From an uncultured Bacilli bacterium (lineage in GTDB: Bacteria; Bacillota_I; Bacilli_A; RF39; UBA660), in contig CANQHY010000056.1 of the NCBI GenBank assembly GCA_947623975.1, positions 1-7,593 on the forward strand: a stretch of DNA of 7,593 nucleotides, in the 5' to 3' direction. Below the pieces are notes generated by a model. It saw nothing but the letters and a program-made list of their open reading frames with translations, did no database searches and had not been told where the DNA came from. Both the position numbers and the translations under genes were made by a program. Position 1 is the stretch's first letter, and the number at the start of each line of letters is the position of its first letter. Below are positions 1 through 5,549 of the stretch, one piece after another.

Positions 1-93
1 CATATGTTTTCTAAAATTAATCTCTTCGTTAAAAAAGAAAAGATAACTAGGTAGCAGGTCCAATTATTTTTATTGATTAAGGAGGAGATATTA

Positions 94-270
94 ATGGCAG
101 AAGCAGAATACAAAGATAAAACTATCAAATGTGTAGACTGTGGTAAAGAATTTGTTTTTACTGCAAGAGATCAAGCTTTCTATGCTGAAAAAGGCTTTAC
201 AAATGAACCAAAAAGATGTAAAGAATGTCGCGAAGCAAAAAAAGCACAAAAAAGAAACGAAACTAAATAG
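94..270 (+). CDS. Small zinc-ribbon protein (zf-trcl type)
   Basis: This encodes a 58-residue protein with two CxxC knuckles, C13-x2-C16 and C42-x2-C45. The first is followed by GKEFVF and the second pair lies in PKRCKECR. The spacing and surrounding residues fit the probable zinc-ribbon family (zf-trcl) of small Firmicutes proteins, whose molecular role is not established. The four cysteines very likely hold one zinc ion. The tail from about residue 43 is rich in Lys and Arg (REAKKAQKR), which could contact nucleic acid or ribosomes; that is inference. I chose ATG at 94 because an AGGAGGAG-type ribosome binding site sits at 80-87. The in-frame TTG at 73 would place that site inside the gene. 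The gene is followed at once by a strong terminator, so it is probably a one-gene transcript. There is no signal peptide or membrane segment, so it is expected to be cytoplasmic. Confidence 0.87.
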   Translation: MAEAEYKDKTIKCVDCGKEFVFTARDQAFYAEKGFTNEPKRCKECREAKKAQKRNETK

Positions 271-271
271 T

Positions 272-300
272 AAATCAAACCTTTGGGTTTGATTTTTTTT
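272..300 (+). terminator. Rho-independent terminator after zinc-ribbon gene
   Basis: A perfect 10-bp stem (272-281 pairing with 286-295, AAATCAAACC with GGTTTGATTT) with a 4-base loop runs into eight consecutive T residues (293-300). It starts 1 base after the stop codon. It separates the zinc-ribbon gene from the downstream run of genes. Confidence 0.9.
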
Positions 301-327
301 CGCACTTTTTCGACAAAGCAATATGAT
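299..327 (+). promoter_or_regulatory. Candidate housekeeping promoter before the SPOR gene
   Basis: A -10-like TATGAT at 322-327 lies 17 bp after a weak -35-like TTCGCA at 299-304. Transcription would start near 334 and give a leader of about 15 bases holding just the ribosome binding site. The placement right after a terminator and before a long co-directional gene run supports it, but the -35 matches the consensus at only four of six positions. Confidence 0.35.
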
Positions 328-338
328 AAGTTTTAATT

Positions 339-344
339 GGTGAT
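339..344 (+). promoter_or_regulatory. Ribosome binding site GGTGAT deciding the SPOR-gene start
   Basis: GGTGAT pairs with the ATCACC part of the 16S rRNA 3' end and ends 4 bases before ATG 349. The same GGTGA core precedes radC, mreC and the Mur-ligase gene, which supports choosing ATG 349 over the TTG at 337. Confidence 0.65.
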
Positions 345-348
345 TTAC

Positions 349-792
349 ATGAATAAAAAATTTGGAATTGCAGTAATTGTAGCTATTCTTTTAGGATTCC
401 TTTCTGCTCAAATAGTCTATTCCAATTACAGAGAAAATTTAGTGTCCTCAGATTATAATGCTTACATGATTCAGATTGGTATCTATGATAACGAGGAAAA
501 TTTGAATAATTTAATAAATAACGATAATTATTTAATAATGGAAGAGGAAGGTAAATATGCCGTTTATGCTGGAATAACGACTGATTTAATTAACGCCAAT
601 AAGATAAAACAATTATATGAAGATAAAGAAATAGAAACAAAGATAAAACCTATTATAATCGATAATATCGAATTTTTAAGTAATTTAGAGCAATACGATA
701 TATTAATATCAGAGGTTGATAACGAAGATAATATTATATCGATAAATGATGTTATTTTATCTAGTTATAAGGAAATGGTTTTAGGAAACTAA
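349..792 (+). CDS. Membrane-anchored SPOR-domain protein (SpoIIB-position)
   Basis: The 147-residue product has a short basic N-terminus (MNKK) and one hydrophobic segment at about residues 5-24, so it is probably anchored in the membrane with the rest outside the cytoplasm. Residues about 38-107 read as a SPOR domain: AYMIQIGIYDNEENL, then YAVYAGITTDLINANKIKQLY. This is the two-half pattern of a strand with an IQxG-type motif followed by a helix. SPOR domains bind peptidoglycan stripped of stem peptides at division or engulfment septa. The tail (about 108-147) is acidic and unassigned. In B. subtilis a SPOR protein, SpoIIB, sits just upstream of maf-radC-mre and helps thin the septum during engulfment, so position suggests a similar role. 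SpoIIB is much longer, so orthology is inference. The gene lies 35 bp before radC and is probably co-transcribed with it. Confidence 0.7.
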   Translation: MNKKFGIAVIVAILLGFLSAQIVYSNYRENLVSSDYNAYMIQIGIYDNEENLNNLINNDNYLIMEEEGKYAVYAGITTDLINANKIKQLYEDKEIETKIKPIIIDNIEFLSNLEQYDILISEVDNEDNIISINDVILSSYKEMVLGN

Positions 793-816
793 AAAAAATA
801 AGATAATAATATAATC

Positions 817-823
817 AGGTGAT
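817..823 (+). promoter_or_regulatory. Ribosome binding site AGGTGAT of radC
   Basis: AGGTGAT ends 4 bases before ATG 828. It overlaps the alternative GTG start at 819, which rules that start out in practice and fixes the radC N-terminus at MLIKEIPDYERPRERM. Confidence 0.7.
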
Positions 824-827
824 AATT

Positions 828-1514
828 ATGTTAATTAAAGAAATTCCTGATTATGAAAGACCCAGAGAAAGAATGCTTGCTATTGGTGCTAAAAATCTTT
901 CTAATGAAGAACTTTTAGCTATTCTACTAAGATGTGGTACAAAAAATAAATCAGCTAAAGAGTTATCTCTTGATTTATTGAAAGAAATAGGAAATATAGA
1001 AAGTTTTAAAGAGTTAACTATTAATAGAATTAAATCTATAAGTGGTATAGGGTTATCGAAAGCTGCCATTATTATTGCGGCAGTTGAAATAGGAAGAAGA
1101 ATTTTCAGTAACGAAAATACCATAAAAGAAACTCGTTATACTAATTCTAAAGTAATATACGAAAATGTTAAAAATTTGTTTTTAGATAAAAAGCAAGAAT
1201 GTTTTTATTGTCTTTATTTTGATAATAAACAACATTTAATAGGTAGGGAATTATTATTTAAAGGAACGGTTAATAGAAGCATTGTTCATCCGCGAGAAAT
1301 TTTTAAATATGCTTATTTATATTCGGCAACAGCTATTGTCTGTATTCATAATCATCCGAGCGGTGATATAAAACCATCTTTAGAAGATATAGAACTTACT
1401 GATGCCGTTTCATCAATTGGAAAAATAAACAAAATTCCACTTTTAGATCATCTTATTATTGGTAACAATAATTATTATAGTTTTTCTGATAATGGGAAAA
1501 TTAATAATGGGTGA
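828..1514 (+). CDS. radC: RadC family JAMM/MPN domain protein
   Basis: The 228-residue product matches RadC (UPF0758) over its full length. The N-terminal part opens with the typical ERPRERM and LSNEELLAILLRCG motifs. A helix-hairpin-helix follows at about residues 65-90 (SISGIGLSKAAIIIAAVE). The C-terminal MPN domain carries the complete metal-binding motif HNHPSGDIKPSLED, with H174, H176 and D187 as predicted zinc ligands. RadC was once assigned to DNA repair, but that is not supported for E. coli RadC and its cellular role is unclear; the JAMM motif suggests a metallo-hydrolase fold. Finding it between a SPOR protein and mreC matches the maf-radC-mre neighbourhood of other Firmicutes, although maf is absent here. 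Its stop TGA (1512-1514) lies within the ribosome binding site of mreC, which implies translational coupling. Confidence 0.95.
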   Translation: MLIKEIPDYERPRERMLAIGAKNLSNEELLAILLRCGTKNKSAKELSLDLLKEIGNIESFKELTINRIKSISGIGLSKAAIIIAAVEIGRRIFSNENTIKETRYTNSKVIYENVKNLFLDKKQECFYCLYFDNKQHLIGRELLFKGTVNRSIVHPREIFKYAYLYSATAIVCIHNHPSGDIKPSLEDIELTDAVSSIGKINKIPLLDHLIIGNNNYYSFSDNGKINNG

Positions 1515-1515
1515 T
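1510..1515 (+). promoter_or_regulatory. Ribosome binding site GGTGAT of mreC, overlapping the radC stop
   Basis: GGTGAT covers the radC TGA stop and ends 3 bases before GTG 1519. It argues for the GTG start of mreC, although ATG 1507 (with a weaker GGGA about 8 bases upstream) stays possible. Confidence 0.5.
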
Positions 1516-1518
1516 AAT

Positions 1519-2262
1519 GTGAAGAAGAAAAAGAACGAAAGTAAATTAAAAAAAATTATTAAAAATAAATACACTTATTTAGCGGTTTTTCTTGTTTTAA
1601 TAACGTTTTCCTATTTAACATTAACAAATAGTGTAAATATTGAAAAATATCTAAGAGATGTTATTTTTTATCCTTTTAAAAATATTAATTCACAACCTTT
1701 TATCGAAGAAGTAGAAAAAGAGTTAAGAGATGAAAATAACGAGTTAAAAAAGTTAGTTGACATAGGAGATTCTCTTTCCAGCTATGATGTTATTTATGCA
1801 ACCGTTATTGAACGAAATAATTCGTATTGGAATAATAGCCTGACTATTAATAAAGGATCAGATGACGGAGTAGAAGAGGGCTTAGCAGTAGTTGATGGCA
1901 ATGGCGTAGTTGGTAGAATTGATAGAGTAAATAATAATAATTCTACAATAAAATTGATTACATCGTACGATAAATATAATACTCTTTCCATTAAGATAAA
2001 GTCAGAAACAGAGATAAATAAAATTTTAAAAGCTTCTAATAATAAATTGATTATCGAAGGTATAAATAAAAATAGTAATGTAAAAGTAGGAGATATGATA
2101 ATAACTAATGGTCTTAGCAATAAATTTCCAAGTGGACTAGTTATAGGAAAAATCTCTTCTATCGATAGTGATTATTACAATGTAAGTAATACCGCTACTG
2201 TGAGTTTATTGGCTAATATTGAAAATTTGAGATTTGTAGCAATATTAAAGAGGAAAATATGA
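1519..2262 (+). CDS. mreC: Rod shape-determining protein MreC
   Basis: The product is about 247 residues. It has a highly basic N-terminus, one membrane segment at about residues 19-36, a short helical and charged coiled-coil stretch (about 62-82, EEVEKELRDENNELKK), then the MreC beta-rich extracellular region. Family hallmarks are YATVIERNNSYWNNSLTINKGSDDGV, split here as IERNNSYWNNSLTI and NKGSDDGVEEG, plus the GNGVVGRID motif and a second copy-like half ending VSLLANIENLRFVAILKR. MreC forms a scaffold on the outer face of the membrane for lateral wall synthesis, working with MreD and RodA/PBP2. I prefer GTG 1519 because of the GGTGAT site just before it. ATG 1507 would add four residues. 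The stop overlaps the mreD start (ATGA), so the two are coupled. No mreB precedes it. Confidence 0.93.
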   Translation: MKKKKNESKLKKIIKNKYTYLAVFLVLITFSYLTLTNSVNIEKYLRDVIFYPFKNINSQPFIEEVEKELRDENNELKKLVDIGDSLSSYDVIYATVIERNNSYWNNSLTINKGSDDGVEEGLAVVDGNGVVGRIDRVNNNNSTIKLITSYDKYNTLSIKIKSETEINKILKASNNKLIIEGINKNSNVKVGDMIITNGLSNKFPSGLVIGKISSIDSDYYNVSNTATVSLLANIENLRFVAILKRKI

Positions 2263-2735
2263 TTATATTAGGCTTTCTTTCTTTGCTTTTAGATTTAACT
2301 ATTTTAAATTTATCTAATTATACTTTTAATAGCCTTAATTTATTTTTTCCATATTTAACTTTAATATTTGTTGTTTTTTACTTTTATCTTAATAAAAAGA
2401 TAAATAATTGTTATTTTTATCTACTTATTTTGTTATATTCCGTTATAGTAGTTAACAATATAGCTCTTACCATCATACTTTTTTCTTTAATATATTTGTG
2501 GGTAAAATATTTAAAGAAAAGAACCAAAGATAGTTTTCTTACATTTTTATTAACTATTGTAACATCTATCATTATATATGATTCGGCCTATTTTCTTATT
2601 TTGGTATTATTCAACTATTTAGAATTTAATGTTTTTAATCTTTTTTACAAAGTGTTTAACAGTCTTATTTTAAATTTATTTTATGGAATTATTTTGTATT
2701 TTATAATTCCGGTTCTAAAACTTTCTAGAAGATAA
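2259..2735 (+). CDS. mreD: Rod shape-determining protein MreD
   Basis: The 158-residue, very hydrophobic product has about five predicted membrane segments (roughly residues 1-20, 27-45, 50-83, 92-119 and 130-152) and ends in a basic tail, KLSRR. Sequence conservation is weak, as is usual for MreD, so the call rests on size, topology and position directly after mreC. The start ATG 2259 overlaps the mreC stop by the ATGA arrangement, with GAGGA at 2250-2254 as ribosome binding site. MreD works with MreC in the elongation complex that gives rod shape. Phe, Leu and Ile codons dominate, as expected for a membrane protein in an AT-rich genome. Confidence 0.82.
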   Translation: MIILGFLSLLLDLTILNLSNYTFNSLNLFFPYLTLIFVVFYFYLNKKINNCYFYLLILLYSVIVVNNIALTIILFSLIYLWVKYLKKRTKDSFLTFLLTIVTSIIIYDSAYFLILVLFNYLEFNVFNLFYKVFNSLILNLFYGIILYFIIPVLKLSRR

Positions 2736-2759
2736 TACTTATTAATAGAGATGATTTTT

Positions 2760-3365
2760 ATGGATGAGTACAAAAGTCTTAATAAGTATCTTAATAAAAA
2801 AGGAAATAGAGAAGAGAACAATAATTTTGATGTGATGATAAGATTTTTACTTAGTAAAATTTTAATATGTTTAATACTTTTTGTTTGTTTTTTAATAGGT
2901 ATTAAAGGTAGTTCTAGTTTTAAAGCTACGTTTTATGACAAAGTTTATACGCAATCTTTTTCTTTTGCTACCGTTAATAGTTGGTACAAGTCTTTATTTG
3001 GTGATGTGTTTCCTCTTGAAAACTTTTTCCCTAAAGATGTAGAGGTTTTTAGTGAAAAGTTAACTTATGAAAGTGCTAACATTTATAAAGATGGTGTAGC
3101 TTTAAAAGTTAGTGAAAAATATCTTGTTCCGCTTTTAAATGACGGAATTGTTGTGTATTTGGGCGATAAGGACGATTATGGCAAAACATTGATAGTTCAA
3201 CAAGAAGATGGCATTGAGGTTTGGTATTGCAATATAAATTTTAGTGATATTTCGATGTATGATTATTTGAATAAGGGCAGTTTTGTTGGTGAAGCTAATG
3301 GGGACTCAATATATTTAGTATTCGAAAAAGATGGGAAATTTTTAGATTATAAAAACTATATTTAA
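2760..3365 (+). CDS. spoIVFA: SpoIVFA-like protein, degenerate LytM/M23 domain
   Basis: The 201-residue product has a charged cytoplasmic N-terminus (residues 1-28), one membrane segment (about 29-48) and an external region ending in an M23/LytM-like fold (about 125-196). Visible pieces of that fold are GIVVYLGDKDDYGKTLIVQQ, then EVWYCNINF and LNKGSFVGE. The catalytic histidines of active M23 peptidases are missing: where they have a Y-x-H-L stretch this has WYCNINF. This is the architecture of SpoIVFA, which tethers and regulates the SpoIVFB protease in the outer forespore membrane and is itself cut to release inhibition. Position right before spoIVFB supports it strongly. I chose ATG 2760 over ATG 2751 because AGATGAT (2748-2754) is better spaced for it. 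No bofA, the third member of the inhibitory complex, lies in the window. Confidence 0.85.
   Translation: MDEYKSLNKYLNKKGNREENNNFDVMIRFLLSKILICLILFVCFLIGIKGSSSFKATFYDKVYTQSFSFATVNSWYKSLFGDVFPLENFFPKDVEVFSEKLTYESANIYKDGVALKVSEKYLVPLLNDGIVVYLGDKDDYGKTLIVQQEDGIEVWYCNINFSDISMYDYLNKGSFVGEANGDSIYLVFEKDGKFLDYKNYI
3333..3348 (+). promoter_or_regulatory. Candidate non-canonical initiation site for spoIVFB (ATT)
   Basis: The spoIVFB frame opens after TAG 3343-3345, and its first codon is ATT 3346. A weak GGGA at 3333-3336 lies 9 bases before it. ATT starts are known for infC and pcnB in E. coli. ATA 3349 and ATA 3358 (4 bp before the spoIVFA stop codon) are alternatives that could depend on re-initiation after spoIVFA. 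Confidence 0.35.
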
Positions 3366-4089
3366 ATATTTTTATGTTAGTCCACTTACATATTTATTTA
3401 TTTTTATAGCACTAATAACAGCAAACTTTAAGAAAATAATATTATATATGTCCATAATCTTTGTTCATGAATTAGGTCACCTATCCGCTGCTAAATACTA
3501 TAAATGGAATGTTGATAAAATTTACATTTATCCGCTGGGGGGAATAACAAAGTTTAATGACTTAGTAAATCGTTGCTTAAAAGAAGAATTGATTATTGTT
3601 ATGATGGGTCCTTTGTTTCAAATTGGTTATTATTTTTTGTTAATATCTCTTGGATGTAAAGATTTGTATTTATTTAATTTTATTTTGCTTATTTTTAATC
3701 TTCTGCCGATATACCCTTTAGATGGTGGGAAAATATTAAATATTTTGTTAGCTTTTTTTCTTCCTTACAAAAAGAGTCTAACTTTTACTTTCCTTTTTTC
3801 TTTTTTTACATATTTTTTAATTTTTGTTATAATCTGTTTTTTTTATAAATCTTTCTTTTTTATTTTAGTATGCCTATCTTTAATGTTAAAAGTTATTGAA
3901 GAGTATAAAAAAAGAAATTATTATTTTAACAAGTTTTTACTTGAACGTTATTTGTATTGTTATCGGTTTAAAAAAACTAAATATATAAGAAATATTAAGG
4001 ATATGTATAAGGATTATAGACATCTTTTTCTAAATAAGGGAAGATATCTAACGGAAAAGGAAATGCTTAAGAAATATTTTGGTTCTTAA
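3346..4089 (+). CDS. spoIVFB: SpoIVFB-like site-2 (M50) intramembrane protease
   Basis: This is the M50 metalloprotease that cleaves pro-sigma-K in the outer forespore membrane. Numbered from ATT 3346, the zinc site HELGH is residues 41-45 with catalytic E42. PLGGITKF follows at 63-70, then MMGPL (86-90) and NLLPIYPLDGG (118-128), with D126 as the third ligand. B. subtilis SpoIVFB has HELGH at 43-47, so this start gives the right length upstream and restores the first membrane helix (about 13-27). No ATG, GTG or TTG exists between 3346 and the first ATG at 3448, and starting there would delete that helix. ATT 3346, ATA 3349 or ATA 3358 are candidate starts, so the exact beginning is uncertain. 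The extra segment overlaps the spoIVFA end by about 20 bases. The tail after the membrane region is shorter than the B. subtilis CBS domain, yet keeps the EEYKKRNYYFNKFLLERY junction and a final LKKYF. Confidence 0.86.
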   Translation: MIKTIFKYFYVSPLTYLFIFIALITANFKKIILYMSIIFVHELGHLSAAKYYKWNVDKIYIYPLGGITKFNDLVNRCLKEELIIVMMGPLFQIGYYFLLISLGCKDLYLFNFILLIFNLLPIYPLDGGKILNILLAFFLPYKKSLTFTFLFSFFTYFLIFVIICFFYKSFFFILVCLSLMLKVIEEYKKRNYYFNKFLLERYLYCYRFKKTKYIRNIKDMYKDYRHLFLNKGRYLTEKEMLKKYFGS

Positions 4090-4135
4090 ATGTTGCCCAA
4101 ATCGTAATTTTTCATATATTACACTAGGTGAATTT

Positions 4136-5497
4136 ATGAAGAATTTATTCGATTTATATTGTGTTGACGTGTTAGTTAATGATGTTAAAACTAGTGCTAA
4201 AGCAATCTTACCTAATGATGTTTTTGTCTTTATAAAAAATAAAAATAATAGTAAAAGATCTATGACAGAAGCGATAGAGAGAAAAGCCTCTTTTCTAGTA
4301 ACATCTAGTGGATCAGACTATCCGATTCCCTATGTGAAAGTAAAAAATACATATAGTGAACTTATAAATATAATTGATAATATTTATGATAAAGCCAAAA
4401 ATATTTTTCTTGTTGCTGTTTTTGGAACTAATGGAAAAACTACGGTTATTTCAATTATTAGAGATTTGCTTGGTGAAGATAAATGTGGGTTTATTAGTGA
4501 TAATGTTATAAAAGGGAAATATATAAATATCAAAAATGATACTAAAATATTACCTATTGAAACGATTTATAAATATTTAAACAAATTTTATAATGAACAT
4601 TTAGATGTTGCTTTTCTTAAAGTACCTAACAAAAATTATTTTAGTAAATACTTAGATAATCTTTCTTTTAACGCTGCAATATTTACTAATTCTTTTGAAA
4701 AATTAACTGTTAAAAATATAAAAGATAAAAGGAAAATATTAACTAGAATAGATAAAGATGGTATAGCTATATTAAATAGAGATGATATATTTTATAAGAA
4801 ATTAAGGACCTCTTGTAAATGTCATGTTTTAACTTATGGTAGAAATAAATATAGTAATCTTAGAATACTATCTTTTAAAGAGGAAGATGGTAAAACTGTA
4901 ATTAACTATAAATATAAAAACGAAAAATTTACTATTGAAAGTCCACTTAATGGTGATTTTAATGTCTATAATATTAGTGCTAGTATTTTATATCTTATCT
5001 ATTTAGGTTATTTTTTATCAGATATTAGAAAAAGAATCTACAATGTAAAAGTAGTAGCTTCACGTTGTGAACTAGTAGACTACAAAACAAGTTATAAAAT
5101 CTATTTAGATTATGCTCATAACGAGAGTTCTGTTAGAGAAATTCTTAGTTATCTTAATAGTATTAAACAAAAAAGAGTAATAACGGTACTTGGTTTTAGT
5201 GGGCAGAAAGAAAAAATGAAAAGAGTAGGTGATATTACACAAAAATTATCAGATGTCGTTATTTTTACGAAAGATGTGGTAAATAATAGAGGGAAAATAA
5301 CTAATTTAATTAACCCCGATATCGATAATTATTTTGTTCTTCCTGAAAGAAAAAATGCCATTCGGAAAGCTTTAGACATAGCTAGAAAAGACGACATTGT
5401 AGCCATTCTTGGAAAGGGAAGGGATAACTACATAAATATTTGTGGTAAAAATATTATTTATAGTGATATTTTGGTTTTAGATGAGTATTTTAAATAG
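4136..5497 (+). CDS. Degenerate MurE-like Mur ligase family protein
   Basis: The 453-residue product has the three-domain Mur ligase layout and aligns by eye to MurE. The N-terminal part has the LPNDVFVFI pattern (MurE: pGDlFvA). The ATP P-loop GTNGKTT is intact at 97-103. The C-terminal domain keeps SRCE (309-312) and DYAHNESS (325-332). The centre is eroded: where E. coli MurE has MEVSSHGL this has LKVPNKNY (161-168), and the FTNLSRDHLD stretch reads FTNSFEKLTV (183-192). The DNPR signature for diaminopimelate is DVVN (380-383), and GKGHE is GKGRD (426-430). It therefore probably binds ATP but lacks the usual ligase chemistry, or acts on another substrate. I chose ATG 4136 because AGGTGAA precedes it at 4126-4132. 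Its place between spoIVFB and sigK suggests a sporulation role, which is inference. The housekeeping murE should be elsewhere. Confidence 0.85.
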   Translation: MKNLFDLYCVDVLVNDVKTSAKAILPNDVFVFIKNKNNSKRSMTEAIERKASFLVTSSGSDYPIPYVKVKNTYSELINIIDNIYDKAKNIFLVAVFGTNGKTTVISIIRDLLGEDKCGFISDNVIKGKYINIKNDTKILPIETIYKYLNKFYNEHLDVAFLKVPNKNYFSKYLDNLSFNAAIFTNSFEKLTVKNIKDKRKILTRIDKDGIAILNRDDIFYKKLRTSCKCHVLTYGRNKYSNLRILSFKEEDGKTVINYKYKNEKFTIESPLNGDFNVYNISASILYLIYLGYFLSDIRKRIYNVKVVASRCELVDYKTSYKIYLDYAHNESSVREILSYLNSIKQKRVITVLGFSGQKEKMKRVGDITQKLSDVVIFTKDVVNNRGKITNLINPDIDNYFVLPERKNAIRKALDIARKDDIVAILGKGRDNYINICGKNIIYSDILVLDEYFK

Positions 5498-5500
5498 ACT

Positions 5501-5524
5501 TTTTATAATAATAGGATTATAAAA
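5501..5524. repeat. 9-bp inverted repeat upstream of sigK
   Basis: TTTTATAAT (5501-5509) and ATTATAAAA (5516-5524) form a perfect dyad around a 6-base centre. It starts 4 bases after the Mur-ligase stop codon and lies upstream of the sigK ribosome binding site. It could be an operator half-site pair, as sigK is controlled by SpoIIID in B. subtilis. Both arms are pure A/T, so chance is a real alternative. It lacks a GC stem and a T-run directly after it, so it is a poor terminator. Confidence 0.45.
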
Positions 5525-5532
5525 CATATAAT
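5503..5532 (+). promoter_or_regulatory. Possible sigma-E-type promoter of sigK
   Basis: CATATAAT (5525-5532) differs at one position from the sigma-E -10 consensus CATACAAT. TTATAAT (5503-5509), 15 bp upstream, loosely resembles the -35 TCATATT. B. subtilis sigK is transcribed by sigma-E with SpoIIID, so this is the expected type. The predicted start near 5539 would leave only about 10 leader bases, which is a point against it. It overlaps the inverted repeat. Confidence 0.3.
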
Positions 5533-5538
5533 TAAATT

Positions 5539-5546
5539 AGGAGGGG
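5539..5546 (+). promoter_or_regulatory. Strong ribosome binding site of sigK
   Basis: AGGAGGGG precedes ATG 5550 by 3 bases. It is the strongest SD match in the window apart from the zinc-ribbon gene and differs from the GGTGAT-type sites in the upstream gene run. This suits a gene that is transcribed and translated on its own. Confidence 0.75.
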
Positions 5547-5549
5547 TAT

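Noticed and set aside
1..54. Short frame at the left edge (codons to TAG 52-54), possibly the end of an upstream gene
   Set aside because: Only 17 residues are visible, a second frame is also open to 45, and nothing is recognisable. I also found no convincing promoter in 1-80 for the zinc-ribbon gene.
91..321. Open frame on the minus strand over the zinc-ribbon gene
   Set aside because: It is antisense to a protein with clear CxxC motifs, is built from Phe/Cys/Ser-rich reverse complement of Lys/Glu codons, and runs through the terminator.
810..815. TATAAT just upstream of radC as a promoter
   Set aside because: No -35-like hexamer at 16-18 bp, and the start site would fall inside the ribosome binding site.
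851..1123. Minus-strand frame inside radC
   Set aside because: Shadow of the strongly conserved RadC coding frame; no ribosome binding site or recognisable domain.
1794..2120. Minus-strand frame inside mreC
   Set aside because: Shadow of MreC; the low-complexity hydrophobic translation is what reverse-complemented Asn/Lys/Ile codons give.
4079..4135. Upstream extension of the Mur-ligase frame back to 4079
   Set aside because: The start would overlap the spoIVFB end, adds residues with no Mur ligase similarity, and ignores the AGGTGAA site placed for ATG 4136.
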